From NCBI RefSeq assembly GCF_040581485.1, contig NC_090132.1:13336146-13400145 (forward strand): a stretch of DNA of 64,000 nucleotides, given 5' to 3'. Below, one piece after another: positions 32,500-41,199 of the stretch (positions within the stretch are counted from its first letter, which is position 1; each line of letters opens with the position of its first letter). This DNA is from Linepithema humile (Eukaryota > Arthropoda > Insecta > Hymenoptera > Formicidae). Below the pieces are notes generated by a model. It was not told the origin of the DNA. It saw only the letters and a list, made by a program, of their open reading frames with translations, and did no database searches. The position numbers and the translations under genes are program-made.

Positions 32500-34391
32500 A
32501 CGAGGTAAAGTCAGCGGGTCGTTTGAGAAAATTTTACACTCAATGGGCAGATCTTACTACAGATTGTTTGGTGCGGGAAGCGATACAAGGTTACCGTATT
32601 CCCTTTATCTTGCCGCCCCCTGCGAGGTTCTCCCTCGCCGAGCCAAAATTTTCTCCAGCGGATGCGACACTTTGCGACAGAGAGATAGAACGTTTACGAA
32701 GCAAAGGAGCCGTTGCCCCAGTAGAACCTCACGTGTTTCAATTCTTATCACCATTTTTTCTTATCGATAAATCGTCAGGCGGAAAACGCTTTATTTTAAA
32801 TCTACGGAATTTAAACAAATATATTGTACCTCCTCATTTCAAATTAGAGGATTGGCGAACAGTCATTCGTCTCATGCTCCCAGGTTTTCACATGGCTACC
32901 CTTGACCTCGAGGACGCTTATCTTTTAGTCCCAATATACGAGAATCATCGAAGGTTTTTACGTTTTCAGTGGCGTAACGTGACGTATGAATTTTCAGCAT
33001 TGCCGTTCGGACTCTCCACGGCCCCATATATTTTCACGAAGATCCTTCGACCGGTGGTCACTTTTCTTCGTAATCAGGGCTACCAATCGGTTGTGTACCT
33101 CGATGACTTCCTCCTCTTGGGATCCTCCGCAGATGAGTGCAGAGCTAATATACTTGCATCTGTGAATCTTCTACAATCCTTGGGCTTCGTAATAAACTTT
33201 TCAAAATCTCATTTAGATCCATCACCTAGATGTAAATACCTAGGTTTTATCTTCAATTCCATTAAGCAATCTTTGTCAATTCCTGACACTCGTCGAGAGA
33301 ATTTATTACATTTAACAATACATTTGGCACAAAAATCTAGATGTCGCATTCGAGAAATGGCTAGCTTTATCGGATCACTCATCTCCGTTTGTCCAGCAGT
33401 CCAGTACGGACTTCTTTACACTAGAGCGTTTGAAAGAGAAAAATTTTTAGCGCTTCGCAGAAATAACGCGGATTATTCCACATTTATGGATATTCCCCCC
33501 GAACTTCAGATAGATTTTTCTTGGTGGATCAATATATTTTCTGACTCAAATCAATCCAACAAAATTCGCTCGAACAATTTTGTTAGGGAAATCTTCTCCG
33601 ATGCCTCTTTAAACGGTTGGGGAGCAGCTTGTGGAGACTTACGCACACATGGATGGTGGTCCGAGTCGGATCAAGTCCTGCACATAAACGCCTTGGAGCT
33701 TAAAGCAGCTTTTCACGGCCTGCGATGTTTCGCGGCCGACCTTCGCGACTGCGACATTTTACTCCGCGTTGATAACACAACGGCCCTAGCCTACATTAAC
33801 AAATTTGGTTCTATCCAATTCCCCCACCTTTCAGCTATCGCCAAGGAAATTTGGCAATGGTGTGAGGACCGGAATATATTTATTTTTGCCTCCTATATAG
33901 CTTCCATTGAAAATTCTATCGCGGATACGGAATCTCGAATCGCGGATCCTGATACAGAGTGGTCTCTCTCTGAGGGAGCTTTTCAGGAGGTGCTCAAGAC
34001 TTTCGGGCCTTTTAATGTGGATCTATTTGCATCTTTAATCAACAATAAGTGCGATTCTTACGTATCCTGGTTCCCGGATCCGGGTTCGATCGCCGTAGAT
34101 GCCTTTACTCTCTCATGGAGAGACTTCTCCTTTTATGCTTTTCCACCTTTTATTCTTCTGCCACGAGTCTTAAGGAAGATAGTGGAGGAAGCAACGGGTA
34201 CTGTAATAGTACCGTGGTGGCCCTCACAGGCTTGGTTTCCGTTATTCCGCCGCTTATTACTAGCGGAACCTCTAATTTTGTCACCTAGTCATTCTCTGCT
34301 CTCTTCTCCTTTCAGGACCCAACATCCATCGTGGAGAACGCTTTCCCTGGGGGTCGGGAAATTATCCGGGAGGCCTTTAAGGAACGTTTAG
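32262..34391 (+). CDS. DIRS reverse transcriptase-RNase H
   Basis: The open frame is 709 residues and overlaps gag, so its true start is uncertain. RT motifs are clear: FILNLRNLNKYI, MATLDLEDAYLLVPI, FSALPFGLSTAPYIF and the catalytic YLDDFLLLG. RNase H follows with FSDASLNGWGAACG, NALELKAAFHGL and VDNTTALAYINKFG. The C-terminal part (DLFASLINNKCDSYVSWFPD) is the usual conserved DIRS/Ngaro tail. The frame is intact, so the element could be active or only recently silenced. Its end overlaps the recombinase frame by 61 bp. Confidence 0.93.
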   Translation: MRENRARGIKISTSDGKEIITTRSPVFTTAKAALQFKSTPIGKPEDSCSLICGSPDRRSPSQEPLLSSPVSISGRSPPLNEVKSAGRLRKFYTQWADLTTDCLVREAIQGYRIPFILPPPARFSLAEPKFSPADATLCDREIERLRSKGAVAPVEPHVFQFLSPFFLIDKSSGGKRFILNLRNLNKYIVPPHFKLEDWRTVIRLMLPGFHMATLDLEDAYLLVPIYENHRRFLRFQWRNVTYEFSALPFGLSTAPYIFTKILRPVVTFLRNQGYQSVVYLDDFLLLGSSADECRANILASVNLLQSLGFVINFSKSHLDPSPRCKYLGFIFNSIKQSLSIPDTRRENLLHLTIHLAQKSRCRIREMASFIGSLISVCPAVQYGLLYTRAFEREKFLALRRNNADYSTFMDIPPELQIDFSWWINIFSDSNQSNKIRSNNFVREIFSDASLNGWGAACGDLRTHGWWSESDQVLHINALELKAAFHGLRCFAADLRDCDILLRVDNTTALAYINKFGSIQFPHLSAIAKEIWQWCEDRNIFIFASYIASIENSIADTESRIADPDTEWSLSEGAFQEVLKTFGPFNVDLFASLINNKCDSYVSWFPDPGSIAVDAFTLSWRDFSFYAFPPFILLPRVLRKIVEEATGTVIVPWWPSQAWFPLFRRLLLAEPLILSPSHSLLSSPFRTQHPSWRTLSLGVGKLSGRPLRNV

Positions 34392-35317
34392 TACCACCGG
34401 GGGCAATTCCAGCTTTACTAGCCTCCTTATCTGAAGCAACAATTAAACAATACTCCTACCCTCTGCGGATCTGGTGGAATTTCTGCCAACGTCACCAAAC
34501 GCCTCTCTTTTCTCCGTCGGTGTCGCAAATGCTGGAGTTTTTGGCTCACGAGCTGCCTCACATCTCCTCCTTTTCCAGTTTGAATACTATGAGATCAGCA
34601 GTCTCGTTGATTTCCAACAATGAGATCGGTAACCATCCTATGGTTAGAAGATTCTGCAAGGGCGTTGCGGTGCTCAAGCCGCCTCGTCCGCGGTATGACT
34701 ACGTTTGGGACCCGGCACCAGTACTATCGAAACTTGCCTTGATCTACCCATACGAATCTCTCTCATTGGAGATTATCACCAAGAAACTGGCTCTTCTCCT
34801 CGCCTTAGGCTCGGGCCATCGAGCTCAAACCTTCGCCTCAATAAGACTTTCTCAAGTCTCCCTCAAGGAGAAGCTAATTATTCGTATTCCCGACCGTATT
34901 AAAACTTCAGCGCCGGGACGTTACCAACCACTTCTCTGCTTTGCACGTTTTCAGGATCATGACAATCTCTGCATAGTTCTGCTGATGGAACACTACATTG
35001 ACAAAACTAGAGGATTACGTTCACCATCGTGTGACTCGCTTTTCATCTCTTATCGCAAACCGTTTAAGGCGGTATCCTCCCAAACTATCTCCCGCTGGAT
35101 TAAACAGATACTAGAGGAATGTGGCGTCAACACCGCCGTGTTTTCGGCACATAGTACTAGACACGCTGCGACGTCGCGTGCAGCGGATAAAGGTGTCACC
35201 CTTGACATTATCAAGCGGGCCGCAGGTTGGACCGGGGAGTCACGAGTCTTCGCCAATTTTTACAACAGACCGATTGTCAATCCCGAGGATTTTAGCAATA
35301 CGGTTCTTTCACAATAA
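34331..35317 (+). CDS. DIRS tyrosine recombinase
   Basis: The open frame is 328 residues. An N-terminal core-binding domain (SEATIKQYSYPLRIWWNFC, SQMLEFLAHEL) precedes the catalytic domain. This has the first Arg in LGSGHRAQTFASIRL, the H-x-x-R box in AHSTRHAATSRAADKGV, a Trp/Gly segment (RAAGWTGES) and the nucleophile Tyr in FANFYNR. It inserts the circular cDNA without a staggered cut, in agreement with the missing target duplication. It is intact. Confidence 0.93.
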   Translation: MENAFPGGREIIREAFKERLVPPGAIPALLASLSEATIKQYSYPLRIWWNFCQRHQTPLFSPSVSQMLEFLAHELPHISSFSSLNTMRSAVSLISNNEIGNHPMVRRFCKGVAVLKPPRPRYDYVWDPAPVLSKLALIYPYESLSLEIITKKLALLLALGSGHRAQTFASIRLSQVSLKEKLIIRIPDRIKTSAPGRYQPLLCFARFQDHDNLCIVLLMEHYIDKTRGLRSPSCDSLFISYRKPFKAVSSQTISRWIKQILEECGVNTAVFSAHSTRHAATSRAADKGVTLDIIKRAAGWTGESRVFANFYNRPIVNPEDFSNTVLSQ

Positions 35318-35666
35318 CAGCTTTTTTCTCAGGCCTACTACCATTCGTTACGTTTCTTTGGCCTTTTCGACTTACATATACATATAAATATATATATATA
35401 TATATATATACATATAAATATATATATATACACTCTCTTAATATTAATCTTATCAATTCCATATACTTGTATATTTACATTCTCTTTTTATTTAGTAAGA
35501 TACTTTATATAGCCTCGATTCTATGCGTATAATCTCTCTAATGTAATCTTTATAATCCATTATAAGTTCATGGCTTTAGATATCTTTCATTTTGTCAGTC
35601 TACATTTCTCAAAGTTATGTCTTCTCCCCAGGTCCTCTTCTGGGTAAATCACTTAGATTTGAACAT
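35318..35666. other. DIRS 3' untranslated region with AT microsatellite
   Basis: No coding sequence is seen. A (ta)n-rich stretch at about 35372-35430 (catataaatatatatata repeated) follows the recombinase gene. The rest is T-rich and leads into the internal complementary region. Confidence 0.7.
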
Positions 35667-35780
35667 CTACATAGTTTTATATATCCATCCGGACGAGACA
35701 TTGGGGCATAATTGTGAGATTGAACGAACTTACCTAGTGAAGTTCGATCTAGATTATGCCCCTTGTCTCGTCCGGATGGA
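35667..35780 (+). repeat. DIRS internal complementary region
   Basis: 35667-35710 is the reverse complement of the left tip (30832 onward), and 35711-35780 is the reverse complement of the right tip (36062 leftward). The two are joined at 35710/35711 exactly as a circle junction would be. It acts as template to complete the ends during replication. Confidence 0.9.
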
Positions 35781-35856
35781 GCCTCCCTCCCGGGCCTTTT
35801 TTAGCCATTCCCTCCCTGGAGTTAGTGATTTGCCCTCCCTTTATTTGAACGAATGA

Positions 35857-36062
35857 AGTGGAGGGCGCGCGCAGTGCAAGCAGTGAGGAAAAGACGAACC
35901 GCGCGCATAGCCAATTTTTGTTTTATATAGCGCGGTTTTTTGAACTCTGTTGTCTGGGCGCGTGCAGGGGCACGACTACATAGTTTTATATATCCATCCG
36001 GACGAGACAAGGGGCATAATCTAGATCGAACTTCACTAGGTAAGTTCGTTCAATCTCACAAT
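35857..36062 (+). repeat. DIRS right terminal repeat
   Basis: 35857-36010 is the inverted copy of the left repeat. A longer tip (36011-36062, ending caatctcacaat) is present only at this end and in the internal complementary region. Confidence 0.9.
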
Positions 36063-37715
36063 TATCTATTACATCAGTTATTAGTTTATCTTTATCATAA
36101 AACTTTTCATACTTCTTCTTATAATCAATATGTTTCGTTCCTCCTTTACAATCACTTTCATCACTGCACTCTCCAAATCTGACTCTGATAAAATTTTCTA
36201 TTAGTTTCAGTTTTTCATCTATTCTTTTATGATGATCTGAAGTCTCTTCTATAAATTTTTCTAGAGATTTGTTAGTTTTACAACATTCTTCAATATTTTT
36301 TTCCAATATTTTTATTTTTTTACTATTATCTTTGTCTTTATCAATTATCCGTTGTATTTCCTTCGCACCTGTATTTATATCCTTTAATAAATTAAAATTT
36401 TTCTCACTAACGTTTGAAATGTTATTTTTCATAATAAATAACTCGTTTTCAGATTTATTTACTCTGTCTTTTAACTCTTCTATAATTTTGTATATTTTAT
36501 CAAAATAAGAATTATTTCTTGTATTTATTTCACTTACAATATCAATGATGTATTGTTCCAATCTTGGTTTCTCACTATCATATTTACTTTCTAATTCATT
36601 TAACTTTTTCTCTATGTTTGTAAATTGAATATCAACTTTATCTGATAATTTTTTTTCATCTTCATTAATCTTTTTAATATGATCAGATATATGTTTTATA
36701 TCTTCTATCGAACTAATTGATGATAAGAAACTATTGTATTTTGACTTTTCTGATTCGAAATATATTTCGATGTCATTCTTGAGTTTCTTTATTTCTTCTG
36801 GATATAAATCATATTTGGTAATCATTTCCTTTAGTTTTTCATTTGTTTCATATAAATCTACAAGCATATTATCTTTATATATCGAAGAGTACTCGTAATT
36901 TTTATTCTTCAAGTTCGATATTATACTGTTATCAATTAATTTCTCATATTCTTTTATATCTTTTTCAATATTATCTATATGGTTGGAATTTTCATTCAAA
37001 CTAAAATAGATTTTTAAAATATAATAATATCGTAAATTAAAGTTATCAAAATTATCTAATATAAAACTGTTATATACTGACTTAAATGAATTGTTTATTG
37101 TCATATTATTCTTTCTGCAATAATCACCGAGTACAAAGAAATAACTAATAGTACTTATCGTTTCAAAATAATAGATTTTTTTCTCGTATTTTAACAATTT
37201 ATTCATAATATTGGTATTGTCTATATTCCTTATACTATTTAATATTACATTACTTGAAATAATAGGCTTTTGCAATTCTTTCGTAAAATCATCCAGTGTT
37301 ATTTCGTTATTAATATATTTTTTAATATACTTAAAATGTTTTTTAAAATAAACATCTTCTAAAAAATTAGATATGTCTTCTAATTTTTTATCAATACCTT
37401 TTTTCCTTATTTCTGTTATGAAATTATAATATTCATTTTCCAGTTTTGATATATCTTGCATTTCTTTTTTTGTAAATATATCTTGTATAATATTATTTAT
37501 TTTTTTATAAAACTCTAAGTATTGTATATATATTTCTTTATATATACTATTATCTTCTTCATCTAAAGCATTTAAAATTAAATGTTTTACATTATTAATA
37601 GAAATAATATTTTTAAGGTTATAAGTATCTAATTCACTCTTTTTTTTTATAATATTATTTAAATTAGGAAAACTGATATTAAAAATTCCCGGAAAATAAA
37701 ACAAACTCATTTAAG

Positions 37716-38480
37716 ATGAATAAAAATATATTCAGAACAGACTTTACTACAAACGAAATAAAAGAAGCTGTGTTTAGTTATATTAATATTAAAAAAAAAA
37801 GTGAATTTGATGAAGTATATAATTCTCAGTTAAATTTTAACTACAATAAAGATATATGCTGGTACTGTAACAGGAAAATAGAGAAATATATTTGGGATAG
37901 AAAAAAGTATGGATTTTTCTGCTCTATAATGTGCAGTGAAGTGTTTTTTGGAAATATATGGACTATGTTTAATTATGTAGATAAAGTAGATATAAATTTG
38001 GTTCTCATAAATATTATAGAAAATAAAGATGATATCTTCAGACTTATAGATGACACAAAAGATTTTTCTAAATTCAAAGGATATTTCTATGAAAATAATA
38101 ATAATTATTATTTTCACTTAAAAGCATTTAAAGATTTTAATATTTTATATGATAAATTAATTAAAATATTGATATATAATAATAAAAGGTGTTTATCATG
38201 CAATAGTGAAATAGAAAACAATCATAATATTCTAAAATGTGATAATCTATTTATAAGTTTTTGTTCGGTGATTTGTAAAGGCTCGTATTTAAAATTGTTA
38301 GAACGATATATATATATAGATGAACAAATTAATATTTACATACCACCAATAATATTTTTTGAAGACAGCAGTGAAATTATCAACATAATAAAAAATGTTT
38401 CTGACACGTATATATATGGAGGGTTGGATTGTATAACGTCAGATAATAAAATAAAAATAACAATATTGACAAAAAGGTAA
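37716..38480 (+). CDS. A1L: VLTF-2-like late transcription factor with two FCS-type zinc fingers
   Basis: The product is 254 residues, intact. Finger 1 is CWYCNRKIEKY...FFCSIMCSEVF (residues ~48-78) and finger 2 is CLSCNSEIENN...SFCSVICKG (~159-190), both CxxC...FCSxxC. Poxvirus VLTF-2 (A1) has an FCS/MYM-like finger, but the chordopox protein is only about 150 residues and has one, so this is longer and duplicated. Adjacent VLTF-3 in convergent orientation supports the call. It would activate late promoters such as the TAAATG sites here. The start lies 5 bp from the divergent coiled-coil gene. Confidence 0.65.
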   Translation: MNKNIFRTDFTTNEIKEAVFSYINIKKKSEFDEVYNSQLNFNYNKDICWYCNRKIEKYIWDRKKYGFFCSIMCSEVFFGNIWTMFNYVDKVDINLVLINIIENKDDIFRLIDDTKDFSKFKGYFYENNNNYYFHLKAFKDFNILYDKLIKILIYNNKRCLSCNSEIENNHNILKCDNLFISFCSVICKGSYLKLLERYIYIDEQINIYIPPIIFFEDSSEIINIIKNVSDTYIYGGLDCITSDNKIKITILTKR

Positions 38481-38483
38481 AAA

Positions 38484-39164
38484 TTACTGATAGTCTGTGC
38501 TATTTTCAATTTTATATAAAGAGTTGGTTATCATTTTTGGTTTATAATTGGTATATTTTATTTTGTCTACCTCAATTACGTTATTAAAATAATTATTAGT
38601 TATAATATAAATAAACATATTCCACAAATCTTCTTTTTCGTCTTTTACAGTTGGCTTTAAAGTATTATTTAACCCATAAAGCTTAAATATATTACTTAAT
38701 ATTAGGTTATAGCTTATCGAATCAAGCTTATTTTTTGAATATAGGAAATTAATAAAAGACAAAAATAATATCTCTATATTGTTTTTCATATCAGTTGGTA
38801 TGTATATTTTCTTCTCGTTATTTTCTAACTTATTTAAAATATTATATACCATCTTGTAATCTTTTAACTTGTTGGAATTTTTCTTTAATATACTACATAT
38901 CAATGATTGATTTATAAATTTTTTTTCTATATTGTTTTCTTCTATAGAATCATATATTATCTCCATAATATCTTCAATATTATATTGTTTTGAAATATCT
39001 TTCATAACATTGTTAAAATGGATTTTTTTATTGTTGAAAGTTTTACTTTTGCTAGATTTTTTAGTTGTACTTGAAAACAGAACATTACATTCTTTACAGA
39101 GATAACCATTATTGACATTAATACACGAGTATGATAAACATTTATGGCACTTATATGTTTCCAT
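38484..39164 (-). CDS. A2L: VLTF-3 late transcription factor
   Basis: The product is 226 residues, intact and essentially the usual length (about 224). The N-terminal zinc ribbon has CHKC and CKEC about 17 residues apart. It is followed by HFNNVMKDISKQYNIEDI, matching the HFxxxL-type segment conserved in VLTF-3 proteins of many large DNA viruses. VLTF-3 is needed for late-gene transcription. The gene has its own TAAATG start and is convergent with the VLTF-2-like gene, 3 bp apart. Confidence 0.8.
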   Translation of the reverse strand: METYKCHKCLSYSCINVNNGYLCKECNVLFSSTTKKSSKSKTFNNKKIHFNNVMKDISKQYNIEDIMEIIYDSIEENNIEKKFINQSLICSILKKNSNKLKDYKMVYNILNKLENNEKKIYIPTDMKNNIEILFLSFINFLYSKNKLDSISYNLILSNIFKLYGLNNTLKPTVKDEKEDLWNMFIYIITNNYFNNVIEVDKIKYTNYKPKMITNSLYKIENSTDYQ

Positions 39165-39201
39165 TTATTAATCAATTCTAATTTTAAACAAATATTATAA
39201 A

Positions 39202-39207
39202 TAAATG
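39202..39207 (+). promoter_or_regulatory. Late-promoter-type TAAATG start
   Basis: The sequence TAAATG overlaps the start codon of the 434-residue gene. This is the classic poxvirus late initiator. Counterparts occur at 14644, 52818, 53504, 53871 and 61568 on the plus strand, and at the starts of many minus-strand genes such as those beginning at 17604, 21770, 39164, 41169 and 59383. Confidence 0.7.
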
Positions 39208-40509
39208 GAGGGTATTTTTTTAAATAATATAAACAAGGAAATATTAGAAATATATAGTGATATTATTAATAACAAAAAAGATATAAAAAATAGCTCGTTA
39301 AAAAGTATACTTGGAAGCTTTTCAAAAAAATATCATAAAAAATCAGATGACAACAAGAAATTAAGTAACTTTATAGTTAATGAAATAAATTATAATGGAA
39401 AGTTTAATCTTATCGAAATATCTAAAAGAATAAAAATACTATTGTATCATAATATTATTCCACAAGAAATAAAAAATAAAAACATAAGAGATGTATTATT
39501 ATCTGAAAAAATTTTAAGTTTTAGTGATATATCAGATATTAAATTGGATTGTGTTAAGGTTTTACTATCTAATATTATTCAAAATATATTAAGATTTTTC
39601 ATAATAAAAACTATAGAAGGAGAAATTGAAATTAATAAATTATTTGTAAAATTTGATTCAAGAAAGATAAATGACTCTTTAGGATGTTACATAGATATGT
39701 ATTACGGGATAGAATATCTTATAATTACAGAAGTATTAACAAAATTATTAAGTTTGTATTTTATGTCTAAAACACTTGAAAAAGGAGGAAGTAGAATGAT
39801 AGTTGAGAGAACGACTGTAGATAATTTAAATAAGTTATACGAGCTTATATCAAGAAATGATGTAAGATACAGAAACGATTTCAAAAATATCTTCATACGC
39901 ATATCAAATAGTATAACTGACGATTTTCAAGGAGGAAGTAAAAGTATTCACGATATTATTAATAAGATAAAGAATAAAACAATTTCAAAAGAAGAATTAC
40001 TTCAAGACCCAGAATTATGCGGTGCTATCAATGTTTCTTTAGGAGAGATAAAAATTCCTAAATTAGAACCTTATAATGTTGATAAAGAAAAATTTGTAAC
40101 TAAAAGTGGAAACGATATTCTAAACGTGGTATTTGGAAACAAAGCGTCTGAAAATATACAGAAGATATTTAATGATAAATATAATATGTCTGCTAACGAT
40201 ATTGTTAACAATCTTGAAAATTATAAAGATAATATAAATAATTCATCGCCTGTAAAAAACAACTCAAATAATAATCAAAATTTCGAGAATTCATTTAATT
40301 TTACTGAGAAAGACATAGATATATTATATACATTGAATTTAATAGATGCTTTAAAAAGTATAGGTACTGGAATCACTCCTTTATCAGAATTGTATCAGTT
40401 AGATAAAAATCAATTAGATAAAAATATAACAGTAAACTTTTATACTCCAGTTTCGAAAGCAACAATAGATGGAACTCCTATAGAAAAAGAAAAATTATGG
40501 TTGTCTTAA
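39205..40509 (+). CDS. Hypothetical structural-type viral protein
   Basis: The product is 434 residues, intact, with TAAATG at 39202-39207. It is mainly helical with no membrane helix. It has two Gly-Gly sites, EKGGSRMIVE (~residue 193) and FQGGSKSIHD (~245), then a low-complexity Asn-rich linker (VKNNSNNNQNFENSFNF) and a C-terminal domain. In vaccinia the gene following A2 is the A3/P4b core protein (about 640 residues); position suggests a core protein but length and sequence do not prove it. The GG sites may be processing sites. Confidence 0.6.
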   Translation: MEGIFLNNINKEILEIYSDIINNKKDIKNSSLKSILGSFSKKYHKKSDDNKKLSNFIVNEINYNGKFNLIEISKRIKILLYHNIIPQEIKNKNIRDVLLSEKILSFSDISDIKLDCVKVLLSNIIQNILRFFIIKTIEGEIEINKLFVKFDSRKINDSLGCYIDMYYGIEYLIITEVLTKLLSLYFMSKTLEKGGSRMIVERTTVDNLNKLYELISRNDVRYRNDFKNIFIRISNSITDDFQGGSKSIHDIINKIKNKTISKEELLQDPELCGAINVSLGEIKIPKLEPYNVDKEKFVTKSGNDILNVVFGNKASENIQKIFNDKYNMSANDIVNNLENYKDNINNSSPVKNNSNNNQNFENSFNFTEKDIDILYTLNLIDALKSIGTGITPLSELYQLDKNQLDKNITVNFYTPVSKATIDGTPIEKEKLWLS

Positions 40510-40898
40510 CTCGTCGTTAGATTCGTCTTTTGTCTTATTATCATCTTTATTTTTTTTTCATCTTCATTTTTAGAATCTTGATTAGCTTTACATGTTTCGT
40601 CTTGAGTGAGAAAGTAGAGTGCAGACATATATATACACCATATACACAACGGAAGGAATAAAATCATTATAATCCAATGTATTTTAATCATATATATTGA
40701 AAATAATAGGAATAGAATTGTTGATATTATAGAAAGAGATCCTGGTATTGTTAATGAATTAAATTGTAACATTAGAGGTTGGGATATCCATATCAATAAA
40801 AATCCTACTGGAAGTAAGCTTAATATTATACTGTCCCAAAATTTACTAATATTGAAAAGGATCGTTAATTCTTGTAAAATGTTTTCCTTGAGGAAGTT
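40506..40898 (-). CDS. Small multi-pass membrane protein lacking a clear ATG
   Basis: The open frame has three hydrophobic segments (SIILSLLPVGFLLIW, IISTILFLLFSIYMI, IIMILFLPLCIWCIYMSAL) and a charged C-terminus. No ATG exists in frame before the first segment. Possible starts are TTG at 40796 or an internal ATG, both of which would cut off the first helix. A sequence TAAATT sits where a TAAATG start would be expected, just after the stop of the upstream gene, so the start codon may have been lost. Likely a small virion membrane protein. Confidence 0.5.
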   Translation of the reverse strand, partial: NFLKENILQELTILFNISKFWDSIILSLLPVGFLLIWISQPLMLQFNSLTIPGSLSIISTILFLLFSIYMIKIHWIIMILFLPLCIWCIYMSALYFLTQDETCKANQDSKNEDEKKIKMIIRQKTNLTTS

Positions 40899-41169
40899 TT
40901 AAGTTATCGTTTCCTAGGTAATGATTGGCTATATATATGATTCCCATTCCAGCGAATAAATATATGAATAATGTAAAAAATAATCCATAACTACTATTGG
41001 ATAAATCCAAAAGAACAAACTTATTACTTTTGTACCATTTTCTCCCAGACTCTGGGCTGTATATGATAGAAGATATGTATCCTAAAAATGGAAGTATAAA
41101 AATAGTGAATAAATATAAAGTATCGTATATACTAGTTTGTCCATTTAGTAGTGTATCAAAATCTGCCAT
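40846..41169 (-). CDS. Small two-pass membrane protein
   Basis: The product is 107 residues, intact, TAAATG start on the minus strand. Two transmembrane segments (about residues 19-38, LFTIFILPFLGYISSIIY, and 61-83, GLFFTLFIYLFAGMGIIYI) flank a basic loop with ESGRKWYKSNK. Its size and topology match small mature-virion membrane proteins, but no family motif is recognised. It overlaps the next membrane-protein frame by about 50 bp. Confidence 0.65.
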   Translation of the reverse strand: MADFDTLLNGQTSIYDTLYLFTIFILPFLGYISSIIYSPESGRKWYKSNKFVLLDLSNSSYGLFFTLFIYLFAGMGIIYIANHYLGNDNLKLPQGKHFTRINDPFQY

Positions 41170-41199
41170 TTATAAGTAATAAAAATAAACCGATATTTT

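Larger units (their letters stand above)
30832..36062 (+). mobile_element. DIRS-like tyrosine-recombinase retrotransposon, apparently complete
   Basis: This 5.2-kb element carries Gag, RT/RNase H and tyrosine recombinase. It has inverted terminal repeats (30841-30994 and 35857-36010) plus unequal tips. An internal complementary region (35667-35780) is complementary to both tips joined end to end. That layout is diagnostic of DIRS elements, which integrate as circles and leave no target duplication; none is seen here. All three open frames are uninterrupted apart from a predicted intron in Gag. GC content is far above the viral surroundings. Confidence 0.95.
30239..37710 (-). pseudogene. Large coiled-coil viral protein split by the DIRS element
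   Basis: The N-terminal part (37710-36063, about 549 codons) and C-terminal part (30831-30239, about 196 codons) are separated by the 5231-bp DIRS-like element. The reading frame is continuous across the empty site, so the intact protein would be about 746 residues. Residues ~230-500 are coiled coil (heptads of Ile/Leu with Lys/Glu/Asn). Before the break lies CKGGTKHIDYKKKYEKF. The start is TAAATG. The function is unknown; a long coiled coil next to late-transcription genes suggests a structural or assembly role, but this is a guess. Extra residues read at both breaks come from the element. Confidence 0.8.
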
